From Halopiger xanaduensis SH-6 (GTDB lineage: Archaea; Halobacteriota; Halobacteria; Halobacteriales; Natrialbaceae): DNA of 64,000 bases. This document shows, in pieces, positions 35,443 through 44,295 of this stretch. A program made the translations under genes and the position numbers. Numbering within the stretch: the first letter of the stretch is position 1; the number at the start of each line of letters is the position of its first letter. The notes beneath the pieces are model-generated. The model was not told the DNA's origin. It worked only from the letters and a program-made list of their open reading frames with translations, and made no database searches. The stretch lies in assembly GCF_000217715.1 (NCBI RefSeq), contig NC_015658.1, forward strand, positions 1 through 64,000, in the 5' to 3' direction.

Positions 35443-36521
35443 GTTCGGAGCTCTTGGTAGAGTTGATAGTGTTTCTCGGCACCGACCGATCCTGAAAATT
35501 TATTTCGAACACGATTTTGCGCTTTTCGGCCTCTTTCGGCGGCCAGATCGTCGTCGGAGAGATACGTTACGATGAGGTCGGCCAAGTCAAGCGGATGTTC
35601 GGGAGTTGCGTATTCGTGGTCCGCTCCGAGCGCTTCTCGGAACGGGCCGATTCCCGTGGCGACGATCGGCTTACCGAATGCCATCGCTTCGAGCATCCCG
35701 ATGCTAAACCCTTCAAACTTCGACGGGAACGCGATGATGTCGGCAGCACTGTAAACCGTATACGGATTCGGTACCTTCCCTAAAAAGTGAACGTGATCGT
35801 CTATATCGAGGTTCTTTGCCAGTTCGATGAGTTTCCGCTTGTAATCGCTCCACCCGGTTAACGCCAGCTGCGCGTTCGGATACTCCTCCAGTACGCTTTG
35901 AAACGCCCGTATCAAGTGGTGTTGTCCCTTCTTTTCGCTCATACGCGCGACACAGGCGATTAACGGGCCTTCCGGAACGTCAGCTGCCCACGCGACGTCG
36001 TCGCCGGTAGCCTGTCCACGCCTGACTACGGCGTCGACGTCGATACAGTTGTGGATCACGGTTGACCGGGCACCGATCCCGAATCTTTCGGGCAGCGACT
36101 TCTGCACCGATCGAGAGACTGAAACGATCGCGTCCGCGAGTGGACTCGTCGGATAATCCATCGCGCGGGCTGCGAACGCGCGCTCTCGGTACAGATTGTG
36201 CATCGTCGAGACGATCGCCGTATCGCGAAGCTGTCCGACGCTCCGACCCAGAAGCGATGCGGCGCCCATATGCGTATGAACGATATCCGGTGCGAACTCC
36301 CGGAGGCTTCGATTCAGCCGTACCGGATGGCGAACGTCGGGAAACTTCTCTCCCAGGCATTCGACTTCCAAGCCGGCGTCGCGGAATCTCGTGACGCTGT
36401 CGTCGTTCCCACCGAGGTACGCGATACGGATTTCCTCTACGCTCTCCCGGAGATTCGTCGTGACGTTGTAGATGACCTTCGGGACGCCGCCGGCGCCGAG
36501 CTGTCCGCTTAACACGTACAC
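35439..36521 (-). CDS. Glycosyltransferase family 4
   Basis: 360 residues from GTG 36521. The N-terminal domain has the acceptor loop GQLGAGGVPKVIYNV. The C-terminal Rossmann domain has the sugar-nucleotide motif EGFSIGMLEAMAFGKPIVAT, preceded by ACVARMSEKKGQHHLIRAFQ. A GT-B retaining transferase, cytoplasmic, adding one sugar to a lipid-linked glycan. Confidence 0.9.
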   Translation of the reverse strand: MYVLSGQLGAGGVPKVIYNVTTNLRESVEEIRIAYLGGNDDSVTRFRDAGLEVECLGEKFPDVRHPVRLNRSLREFAPDIVHTHMGAASLLGRSVGQLRDTAIVSTMHNLYRERAFAARAMDYPTSPLADAIVSVSRSVQKSLPERFGIGARSTVIHNCIDVDAVVRRGQATGDDVAWAADVPEGPLIACVARMSEKKGQHHLIRAFQSVLEEYPNAQLALTGWSDYKRKLIELAKNLDIDDHVHFLGKVPNPYTVYSAADIIAFPSKFEGFSIGMLEAMAFGKPIVATGIGPFREALGADHEYATPEHPLDLADLIVTYLSDDDLAAERGRKAQNRVRNKFSGSVGAEKHYQLYQELRT

Positions 36522-36622
36522 TCTAATGGGTCAATCACCATTCTGGGGTTTTTTCCACGACATCAAATACATTTGGTTTCGACCGAAACCCTCATTGATC
36601 TCCTCGAAAGTACATGTGTAAT

Positions 36623-38227
36623 ATGACACGTTCGTCCGTAATTCTGATCGGACTCGACGGGCTCGGTTGGTCGGAAATAGACCGGTGGCTGACGCCGCAA
36701 TCGTTGACGAATCTCCATCGATTAGCCTCAGACGATACGTCGTGTGAGCTGCGCAGTACGCATCCGCCATGGACGCCGTGCGCGTGGCCGTCGCTGCTTT
36801 CCGGTCGGAATCCCGGCAAGCACGGCGTTTTCGATTTTTTCAGGCGAGACGGATACGACAAGCACCTCATCGATCGATCTGACGTCGATGCGCCGTATTT
36901 GTTCGAGATAGCCGATGCCGAAAACCGCACGCCGATCGTCGTAAACTATCCCGTTACACATCCGCCATCGGCCCTCGAGAACGGTGCGGTTGTACCCGGT
37001 TATCTCGCTCAAGAAGAGACCGTCTTTCATCCGCGCCATCTCAAAGACGAATACGAAGCTAAATACGGCGAGTACAGGATTTATCCCGAGTACGGCGCCG
37101 ACGAAGATGCCGTCAGCGAGTACGTCGATGTCGCCAGTCATCGCCGAGACATGGCCCGGTTTCTCGATTCTCGCTACGAGTGGGATTTGCTAGCGGTCCA
37201 GTTCCAGGTGACGGATTCGGTGTTCCACGACTTCGACGACCCGGAGAACGTCCGTCACGTCCTGGAGAAGGTCGACGAATTTGTCGGCGATATCCTCGAT
37301 CTCGGCGGGGACGATCCGACGGTCTTTCTGGTCTCCGACCACGGAATGGGTGACTACGAGTGGACGTTCTATATCAACTCCTGGCTCGCTACACACGGAT
37401 ACTGTGAGACGTCGGCGGGCGAGACGCAATACTTCCGCCAGCAGAAAAAGGAGTTGCAGCGGGACGGTGACGACCATGGTGATGGTACCCTGTCGGCGAA
37501 CGCGATTGAAGCGGTCGCGGGCGGTTTTACGAGAGTTGGCCTCTCACCCCACCGCATTCACCGCCTGCTCTCGACGATCGGAGTCGCCGACGTGGTCGAA
37601 CGGTTCCTTCCCGAAGACGCTCTCGTTGCCGCCCAAAATCAGGTCGTCGATCACGCGGAGTCCGAAGCCTTCCAACTGTATTTTAACAGTCTCGGCGTGC
37701 ACTTGAACGTCGAGGGACGGGACCCGAACGGCCAGATTCCGAGAGCCGAGTACGAGGAGGTACGCGCCACGCTTATCAACGAACTCGAGCGGGTTCGTGA
37801 CCCGGACGGTGAATTGGTCTTCGAGGCAGTTCGTTCGAAGGAGGAGGTCTACGACGGCGATCACCTCGAGGACGCCCCCGACATCGTCCTCATTCCGCGG
37901 GACTACCGGTACGACGTTAGCGGCTCTATTCTCGACACGTTCCGGCGGAACCCGCACAAGAATCACAAACCGAACGGGATTTTGCTCTCGAATCGTGAAC
38001 TCGCGTGCGACGACGAGGCGTCGATTTACGATATCGCACCCTCGGTTGCGGCGGCGTTAGGAATCCCCGTGGATACCGATACAGACGGGACGGTCTTACT
38101 CGACGCGGAGACGGCCATCGAGCGTGCAAACTGGGACACTCTCGTAGATGGGTACGCGGACGGCCGATCGAACGACGAGCCGTCCGATGTCGAGGAGCGA
38201 CTTGCAAACCTCGGCTATATGGAATAA
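36623..38227 (+). CDS. Type I phosphodiesterase-like alkaline-phosphatase-superfamily enzyme, LGY tail
   Basis: 534 residues from ATG 36623 (ATG 36614 adds three). SVILIGLDGLGWSEID gives the first metal Asp. PPWTPCAWPSLLSGRNPGKHG carries the Thr51 nucleophile. FLVSDHGMGDYEWTFYIN gives the Asp-His of metal site two. This matches the nucleotide pyrophosphatase/phosphodiesterase branch. The C-terminus is ERLANLGYME. It is likely to act on a phosphodiester in glycan or a nucleotide-sugar; the substrate is unknown. Confidence 0.88.
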   Translation: MTRSSVILIGLDGLGWSEIDRWLTPQSLTNLHRLASDDTSCELRSTHPPWTPCAWPSLLSGRNPGKHGVFDFFRRDGYDKHLIDRSDVDAPYLFEIADAENRTPIVVNYPVTHPPSALENGAVVPGYLAQEETVFHPRHLKDEYEAKYGEYRIYPEYGADEDAVSEYVDVASHRRDMARFLDSRYEWDLLAVQFQVTDSVFHDFDDPENVRHVLEKVDEFVGDILDLGGDDPTVFLVSDHGMGDYEWTFYINSWLATHGYCETSAGETQYFRQQKKELQRDGDDHGDGTLSANAIEAVAGGFTRVGLSPHRIHRLLSTIGVADVVERFLPEDALVAAQNQVVDHAESEAFQLYFNSLGVHLNVEGRDPNGQIPRAEYEEVRATLINELERVRDPDGELVFEAVRSKEEVYDGDHLEDAPDIVLIPRDYRYDVSGSILDTFRRNPHKNHKPNGILLSNRELACDDEASIYDIAPSVAAALGIPVDTDTDGTVLLDAETAIERANWDTLVDGYADGRSNDEPSDVEERLANLGYME

Positions 38228-38256
38228 CGGCGCGGCGGCGTATGACTGGTATCCGG

Positions 38257-39381
38257 TCAGACGATTCGTTCGTAAATACGGTTCGTCTGGGCGGCAACTC
38301 CCTCCCAAGAGTACTCGGTGCTAACCATCTCGTACGCGTTTTCAGCCCACGATTCGCTCTCGTTCGGGTTCGAAAGTCCGTATCGGATCGCGTCTGCGAG
38401 TTCGGCAGGCGACTCCGGCGGGACGAGGAATCCGGTCTCCTCGTGATCGATGAATTCGGCGATTCCTTCGACGTCGCTCGTTATTACGGGCACTTCGGCG
38501 GCCCAGGCCTCGAGCAGCGTCAACGGGTGCCCCTCCCAGACGGACGGCAGGACGAAAAGACGGGCTCGACGGTAGTATTGCGGAATCGCCTCGTCCGAAA
38601 CGCGGCCTTCGAAGCGGACGCGATCTTCGAGTCCCGCTCCCTTCACCTGCGATTGTAGCGCGTCACGCTTCGGTCCGGTCCCGACGATAACGAGGTCCGT
38701 CTCGGGGTACTCGTCGGCAAGGCGATCGAACGCAGCAATGAGATCGCTCACCCGTTTTTTCGGCGCGAGCCGACCGAGGAAGAGAATTTCGTCGCGTGAA
38801 TCGACGCTCACGTCGAACCGATCGAGATCAACGCCGTTCGGTACGCACGAAACATCGGCGTGATACCCCCCGAGGAGGTCGAGGTGCTCGGTGTTAACCG
38901 AGATCACGTGGTCGTATTCGAAGTTGAGAACGAACAGTCGCTCCAGACGTCGTTTGACGGCCGCGAGTCCGGACTCGTCCCGGCCGACACCGGATGTCAG
39001 CGCGGTCCCGTGGACCGTAAACACGGTCGCGGCGTCGGTGAGTGCTCCACCGACGCGGGTCGGGACCGCGGGCAAAAACGTGTGGCCGTGGACGATATCG
39101 AACTGTTCCGTGACCAGGTGTGGAACCGGGGTGGCGAGAGACGATACTCGACCGACCGCGTTCCAGTACTCCGTCGACGGCTTGAGCCGGTGGACTCTCA
39201 CGTTTCCGCCGGCGAACGTTTCCGCGTTCACGTGTGACTGCCCGTCTTTTTCGAGCGCTCGCGTGTAGATGTCGATCGTGTGGTCGAATTGTTCCGCGAG
39301 CGCCACCGATAGATCTTTGACGTGGACCGGTCCGCCGCCGGTTCGCGGCCACCAGTCGTCCTGAATCATCGCGATTCTCAT
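38257..39381 (-). CDS. Glycosyltransferase family 4
   Basis: 374 residues. N-terminal IQDDWWPRTGGGPVHVKDLS is the GT4 glycine-rich loop. C-terminal ILFLGRLAPKKRVSDLIAAF and VLPSVWEGHPLTLLEAWAAE bind the sugar nucleotide. Its start is 2 bases from the stop of the downstream-lying sulfatase-like gene at 39384, so both are in one minus-strand operon. Confidence 0.92.
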   Translation of the reverse strand: MRIAMIQDDWWPRTGGGPVHVKDLSVALAEQFDHTIDIYTRALEKDGQSHVNAETFAGGNVRVHRLKPSTEYWNAVGRVSSLATPVPHLVTEQFDIVHGHTFLPAVPTRVGGALTDAATVFTVHGTALTSGVGRDESGLAAVKRRLERLFVLNFEYDHVISVNTEHLDLLGGYHADVSCVPNGVDLDRFDVSVDSRDEILFLGRLAPKKRVSDLIAAFDRLADEYPETDLVIVGTGPKRDALQSQVKGAGLEDRVRFEGRVSDEAIPQYYRRARLFVLPSVWEGHPLTLLEAWAAEVPVITSDVEGIAEFIDHEETGFLVPPESPAELADAIRYGLSNPNESESWAENAYEMVSTEYSWEGVAAQTNRIYERIV

Positions 39382-39383
39382 TG

Positions 39384-40667
39384 TCAGTCCTTGTATCCAA
39401 GCGCACTTAGTCGGTGTTCGATCTCCTCGTCGACGTCGCCGTCGACGTCGGCTTCCGCCGTCTTCCCGTCGTCCCTTTGCTGCACGCGCTTCTTGATGTG
39501 CGATTCTAGTTCATCGCGAAGCGAGGGGTCCGTACACGCCGAGAACTCGAGCGCGCCGGTGTCCTGATTCCGTTCGCAGAAGCACGCGCCGTTCGCCGTC
39601 CGGATCGCGTACCGCCGAACGTGGTCGTGGTCCCCCTCGCCACGTGCCTGCGAGAAGACCGGTTGGTCCGATTCGACGTCGTCGGCGTCCGTCGACAGCA
39701 ACGATTGACCGTCGCTGCTGATCCCGACGGATTGCTGTATCGTCGGCGCGATGCTCAGCGTACTCACAGGCGTTGACACCGTCGTCTCGTCCGCACCACC
39801 CGGCGGACGAACGATGAGTGGAACGTGCGTGATCTCATCGTGCAGGTAGCGCGGATGTTCGTAGTAGCCGTGTTCGCCGAACGCATCGCCGTGGTCGGCC
39901 GTGACGATCAACAACGATCTCTCGAGCAGGTCCCGTTCCCGCAACGACGCGAGAAATTCCCCGATTCGCTCGTCGTTGTATCGAATTTCGGCGTCGTACA
40001 GGTCGATCAGTAACTGCCGTTCCGCCTCGGTGATCGAGTCGGGATCGTCGATCGCCCGCTGATAGAGTGACTGGGCTTTACTGTCCGAAACCGTTTCGCC
40101 GTAATATTGGCGCTGGTACGTTTCCGGCGGTTCGTACGGCCCGTGCGTGTCCATGTAGTGATTCCACAGAAAGAACGGATCGGTTCCGTCTACGGAGTCG
40201 ATCCAGGCGAGGGACCGTTCGTTGATCTCTTCCGCTCGAGCGTAGTGTCGATTCCGAACTTTATCGAGCGCACGCTGGGCCAGCGCGACGAGTTTGTGTT
40301 TGCCGAAGTGGAGATCGTCGTCGAACTCGTCGAATCCGCGATCGAACCCGTACGCGCGGGAGACGAACGGGTTCGAGTGGAAACCCCCGGTTGCAAATCC
40401 GCTTTCGGACAGTGTCGACGCGATCGTCTCCGTCGCGAGCCGATAGTCGGAATCGATTGCGGTGTCGGGATACTCGCCGGTCAGCAACGCCGGTACCGCT
40501 TCGCGAGTGTGCGAGCTCGCGCTGTACGCCCGAGTGAACCGGAGGCTTTCCGCGGCGAGGTCATCGAGGACGGGTGTCGTCTCCCGGTGGTAACCGTAAC
40601 ACGAGAGGTGATCCGCTCGGAGAGCGTCGGCAGAGAGTAAAATGACGTGGTCACAGGTATCTGTCAT
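39384..40667 (-). CDS. Sulfatase-like alkaline-phosphatase-superfamily enzyme, Thr nucleophile, LGY tail
   Basis: 427 residues from ATG 40667. The frame continues upstream to 40781, but the 38 extra residues precede the family's natural start (DHVILLSADALRADHLSCYG). SHTREAVPALLTG has Thr54 at the formylglycine position, and VTADHGDAFGEHGYYEHP gives metal site two. NHYMDTHGPYEPP is the substrate loop. It ends HRLSALGYKD. An acidic stretch (DVDGDVDEE) precedes the tail. It is co-transcribed with the glycosyltransferase at 38257. Confidence 0.88.
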   Translation of the reverse strand: MTDTCDHVILLSADALRADHLSCYGYHRETTPVLDDLAAESLRFTRAYSASSHTREAVPALLTGEYPDTAIDSDYRLATETIASTLSESGFATGGFHSNPFVSRAYGFDRGFDEFDDDLHFGKHKLVALAQRALDKVRNRHYARAEEINERSLAWIDSVDGTDPFFLWNHYMDTHGPYEPPETYQRQYYGETVSDSKAQSLYQRAIDDPDSITEAERQLLIDLYDAEIRYNDERIGEFLASLRERDLLERSLLIVTADHGDAFGEHGYYEHPRYLHDEITHVPLIVRPPGGADETTVSTPVSTLSIAPTIQQSVGISSDGQSLLSTDADDVESDQPVFSQARGEGDHDHVRRYAIRTANGACFCERNQDTGALEFSACTDPSLRDELESHIKKRVQQRDDGKTAEADVDGDVDEEIEHRLSALGYKD

Positions 40668-40816
40668 CACTGTGTGAGACGGAAACAGTCTCTTTATAGT
40701 TTTATTCTTCGGTGACATTCTGGTTCGGACTAGCTTCGCGAGTACCCGATGCGCCGACACTAGCAGCGGCCCGGAGTTCAAAAGGGCATTAGTGTTCGTG
40801 TTCCGACGGTGACAGC

Positions 40817-41953
40817 ATGGATATCGCGTTCGTCTCGAACGTCGTGTTTCCGTTCGTAAAAGGCGGTGCTGAAAAACGCATTCACGAGATCGGAACTCGA
40901 CTCGCTGCGGCAGGACACGACGTTACCGTCTACGGACGTCACTTCTGGGACGGCCCGCAAGTTACGGACCACGAGGGAGTCACGCTGTACGGCGTCGCGC
41001 CGTCGCGCGATCTCTACGCCGACGAGCGACGGTCGATCACGGAGGCGCTCGAGTTTTCCGCTCGACTGCTTCCGGATCTCCGTCGAAACGTGGAGCGACA
41101 CGACGTCGTCGTCGCGTCGCTGTTTCCCTACTTCCCCGTCCTCGCATCGAAGTTGATGACCCTGCTGACCGATACCCCGCTGATCACGACCTGGCACGAG
41201 GTGTGGCTCGATTACTGGGACGAGTACCTCGGTCGACTCGCCCCCTTCGGGAAGGCCGTCGAGCGTCTCACCGCCAAAGCGCCGCACTACCCGATCGCCG
41301 TCTCGAGCGTCACCGCCGATCGACTCGCGGAACTCGGCCCGTCGCGAGACGCTATCGCAGTCGTTCCGAACGGGATCGACGTCGATCAGATCGAAACGAC
41401 CGACCCTGCTCGGGACGGATTCGATGTGCTCTACGCCGGTCGACTCATCGAAGACAAGCACGTCGATTTACTGCTCGAGGCGTTCGACCGCGTCGCCGAG
41501 ACGGCGCCCGACGTCACGCTCGGAATCATCGGCGACGGGCCGGAGCGGGACCGCCTCGAGCGGCAGGTCCGGTCCCTCGAGCACGCCGACCGGGTGACGA
41601 TGCTCGGCTTCCTCGAGGAGTACACCGACGTGCTGGCACACATGCGCGCTGCGGACGTCTTCGCGTCGCCGTCGACGCGAGAAGGGTTCGGAATCACGTT
41701 TGCGGAGGCGATGGCGGCCGACTGTACCGTCATCGCAGCCGATCATCCCGAGTCCGCGGCCGCCGAAGTGATCGGCGACGCGGGCTTTCTCGCGTCGCCG
41801 ACCGCGGACGATATCGCTCGTCTCCTAGAGCGAACGCTCGAAGGAGAACGTCCCGCTACGGACCCCGCGCGTCGCGCGGAACGATTCGACTGGGATACCG
41901 TTACCGAACAGGCGGAACGGCGCTACCGGCGGGCGATAAATCGCGAGTGGTAA
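40817..41953 (+). CDS. Glycosyltransferase family 4
   Basis: 378 residues. The N-terminal motif is FPFVKGGAEKRIHEIGTRLA. The C-terminal domain has VLYAGRLIEDKHVDLLLEAF and FASPSTREGFGITFAEAMAA, the ExFGxxxxE motif. Retaining GT-B enzyme of the surface-glycan pathway. It diverges from the sulfatase-like gene, sharing the 149-base upstream region. Confidence 0.92.
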   Translation: MDIAFVSNVVFPFVKGGAEKRIHEIGTRLAAAGHDVTVYGRHFWDGPQVTDHEGVTLYGVAPSRDLYADERRSITEALEFSARLLPDLRRNVERHDVVVASLFPYFPVLASKLMTLLTDTPLITTWHEVWLDYWDEYLGRLAPFGKAVERLTAKAPHYPIAVSSVTADRLAELGPSRDAIAVVPNGIDVDQIETTDPARDGFDVLYAGRLIEDKHVDLLLEAFDRVAETAPDVTLGIIGDGPERDRLERQVRSLEHADRVTMLGFLEEYTDVLAHMRAADVFASPSTREGFGITFAEAMAADCTVIAADHPESAAAEVIGDAGFLASPTADDIARLLERTLEGERPATDPARRAERFDWDTVTEQAERRYRRAINREW

Positions 41954-42030
41954 GCGTACTGTGCGGTTTCGTTTCGCCGCGCCTCGAGCCGCTTCCGTCG
42001 GCTCTTCCTGTTGATTCCCGAGGCGTCGTT

Positions 42031-43002
42031 CTACATGTACCCCAGATCGCGCAACCGCTCCATCAGGTCCTCTTTATCCTGCGCGCGTCCCGCTCGTTCG
42101 GTCGTGTTTTCTAGATCCTGCAACCAGGCCGGGTCTTCGGTCGTTTTCTCCGTACTCACTTCGCTCCCGAGCGACCGGAATCCGGCGAAGTATTTCGGCG
42201 AAATCGGCACGTCTTCTTGCGTAACCCCGTCGGGGAGGTCGTCGGCCGACTGCGGAACGTACCCGTCGTCGGGGAACTCAGCGACGACGTCCGGAACCAC
42301 GTAATTCCAGAAGACGTCCCAGACGTCGCGCTCGTCGAACTGCAGGATCGGCTGGATCCGGTCGTGGGGCGGATAGATGTCGGGGTCGTGTCGCGGCGAG
42401 AAGAACGTCTCGTCGGCGCGCGCTTCCTGTTCGTCCCAGCGGACGCCCGAAATCACGCCGTCGATTTCGTCGCGCTCGAGCACGTCGTTGAGCGCGACCG
42501 TTTTTAGCAGGTGGTTCCCGACGTACGTATCGAGCAGGAACGGGAACGTTTCGTCGTCGTATTCGAGCAGTTCGCGGACGTGGTGCCGATTGTGATCGGA
42601 GAGGGCAGAGACTGGGATGTCGTCGCCTGGCTCGAGGTCGTGTTCGTCGACGTACGCTCCGATATCCTCGTTCCGCGCGTACGTGAGCTCGATTTCCCAC
42701 TCGGACGCCCAGCGTTCGACGAAATCGATGATCTCGTCGAAGTGCTGGTAGTGGTCGATGAACACCGCAGTTGGCTTTTCGTAGTCGAATTTTCGCGCAA
42801 CTTGGTTGATGAAATACAGCGTCAGCGTGGAGTCTTTCCCGCCCGTCCACATGACGGCCGGATTCTCATACTCCTCGAGGCCGGTGCGCGTCACCTCGAT
42901 GGCTTTCTCGATTTTCTCCTGAAGCGACGGATAGTCCGTCGGCTCTTCGCCGTCTCCGTCGGTATAGTCGACATCCACGTAGTCGGGGAACGTTGAGCGC
43001 AT
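42031..43002 (-). CDS. CysD-like/PAPS-reductase-family PP-loop protein with LGY tail
   Basis: 323 residues. The PP-loop is VMWTGGKDSTLTLYF (from about residue 50). FSP..D after GVRWDEQEARADETFF and the later YFAGFRSLGSEVSTEKT resemble the sulfate adenylyltransferase small subunit CysD (GGARRDEEKSRA..FSFRD and the SLG motif). The PAPS-reductase ECGLH Cys motif is absent, so sulfate activation to APS is more likely than reduction. It ends MERLRDLGYM, the tail seen on the phosphatase-superfamily proteins. A PiT-type permease gene starts divergently 97 bases away. Confidence 0.82.
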   Translation of the reverse strand: MRSTFPDYVDVDYTDGDGEEPTDYPSLQEKIEKAIEVTRTGLEEYENPAVMWTGGKDSTLTLYFINQVARKFDYEKPTAVFIDHYQHFDEIIDFVERWASEWEIELTYARNEDIGAYVDEHDLEPGDDIPVSALSDHNRHHVRELLEYDDETFPFLLDTYVGNHLLKTVALNDVLERDEIDGVISGVRWDEQEARADETFFSPRHDPDIYPPHDRIQPILQFDERDVWDVFWNYVVPDVVAEFPDDGYVPQSADDLPDGVTQEDVPISPKYFAGFRSLGSEVSTEKTTEDPAWLQDLENTTERAGRAQDKEDLMERLRDLGYM

Positions 43003-43098
43003 ACATTCTTCCGAATAATACGTCTAAGAAAGAACCTTTCCATCGATGTATTCTCCATCCACACTTTCTTTACAGTCTGAATCACATCCAAAATACGG

Positions 43099-44220
43099 AT
43101 GGTGACGGTTTTAATCGCTTCAATCACCGTTTCAGCGTTCGTTGGAATCAATATCGGCGGCTCCTCGACGGGAGTCGCGTTCGGCCCGGCACTGGGTGCT
43201 AATGCGATAACCCGACTCGGAGCTGCCGTCCTTATGAGTCTTAGCGCGTTAGTCGGCGGGTGGACCGTCGGACGAAACGTCGTCACGACGATGAGTTACG
43301 ATATCGTCGCTTCCTCCCAGTTTAGTCTAGGTGCTGGCCTAGTCGTCCTAGGCTGTATCGGCGTCGTCGTTCTCGGCGCCAACCTCCTCGCTGTTCCCGC
43401 GTCAACCTCGATGATTGCGGTCGGTGCGATGGTCGGAATGGGGATCGGCAGTCCAGGGGTGAACTGGGAACTCCTCGTCCGGATCACCGCTTGGTGGCTG
43501 CTCGCCCCGGCCGTCGGGTTTGCGGTCGCCGCTGCCGTCGGTCGGTGGATATACGCTGATCTCGTCGATCGCGTCGGTCTCGACGATCCGGTGACGCCTC
43601 CCGTGACGCTCAGCTGGAACGGGTTACGTCCTCGGATCGATAGCCCCGCCGATACGACGCGGTCCGACCGTCTCTCGACGCTCGGTCTACTCGCGATCGC
43701 CTGCTATATGGGATTTTCCGCAGGTGCGAGCAACGTCGCCAACGCGATCGCACCGCTCGTCGGAAGCGGCACACTTCCGCTGAATCTCGGCGTGCTCGTC
43801 GCCGTCGGCGCCATCTCCGTCGGCGCGTTTACCGTTGCCCGGCGGACGATGGCGACCGTCGCTAGCGGGTTGACGTCCCTTTCGCTAACCGCGGCGTGTA
43901 TCGTCGCACTCATCGGGGCCACGATCACCGCGGTACTGTCGTATCTCGGTATTCCCGCAAGCCTCGCGCTCTCGACGATCGCTGCGATCATCGGTCTCGG
44001 TTGGGGACGCGCTCGCCGAGGACGGATTCGTCCGACTCCATCACCGCCGGCGACACGCGCGGAAACCGTCCGGTACGATTCCCCGCCCTCGTACGCGGTC
44101 CATCCTGCCGCCGTCACGCTGTTTCACGGTTCGACTGCGGGACGCGTCCTCGCGGTGTGGTCGACGGCGCCGGTTGCTGCAGGGGCGATCGCCTTTCTCG
44201 CATCCGCGTACCTGCTGTGA
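43099..44220 (+). CDS. PiT-family anion permease (phosphate or sulfate)
   Basis: 373 residues with about 10 helices in two repeats. The PiT signatures are visible: GGWTVGRNVVTTMSYDIV (first repeat) and CYMGFSAGASNVANAIAPLV (second repeat, the GANDVANA-type motif). Phosphate is the classic substrate, but CysP-type members import sulfate. Its pairing with the CysD-like gene makes sulfate a fair guess for supplying sulfation; phosphate remains possible. Confidence 0.85.
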   Translation: MVTVLIASITVSAFVGINIGGSSTGVAFGPALGANAITRLGAAVLMSLSALVGGWTVGRNVVTTMSYDIVASSQFSLGAGLVVLGCIGVVVLGANLLAVPASTSMIAVGAMVGMGIGSPGVNWELLVRITAWWLLAPAVGFAVAAAVGRWIYADLVDRVGLDDPVTPPVTLSWNGLRPRIDSPADTTRSDRLSTLGLLAIACYMGFSAGASNVANAIAPLVGSGTLPLNLGVLVAVGAISVGAFTVARRTMATVASGLTSLSLTAACIVALIGATITAVLSYLGIPASLALSTIAAIIGLGWGRARRGRIRPTPSPPATRAETVRYDSPPSYAVHPAAVTLFHGSTAGRVLAVWSTAPVAAGAIAFLASAYLL

Positions 44221-44295
44221 TTTCCGACGCCTTCCACGCTGAACTAGCCCTAGACTATCCGAAGGACTTTCTTTCTCCGGTCGGCCACACGTGAT

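Noticed and set aside
42031-43002. PAPS reductase
   Set aside because: The C-terminal ECGLH-type Cys needed for reduction is absent, while CysD-like segments are present.
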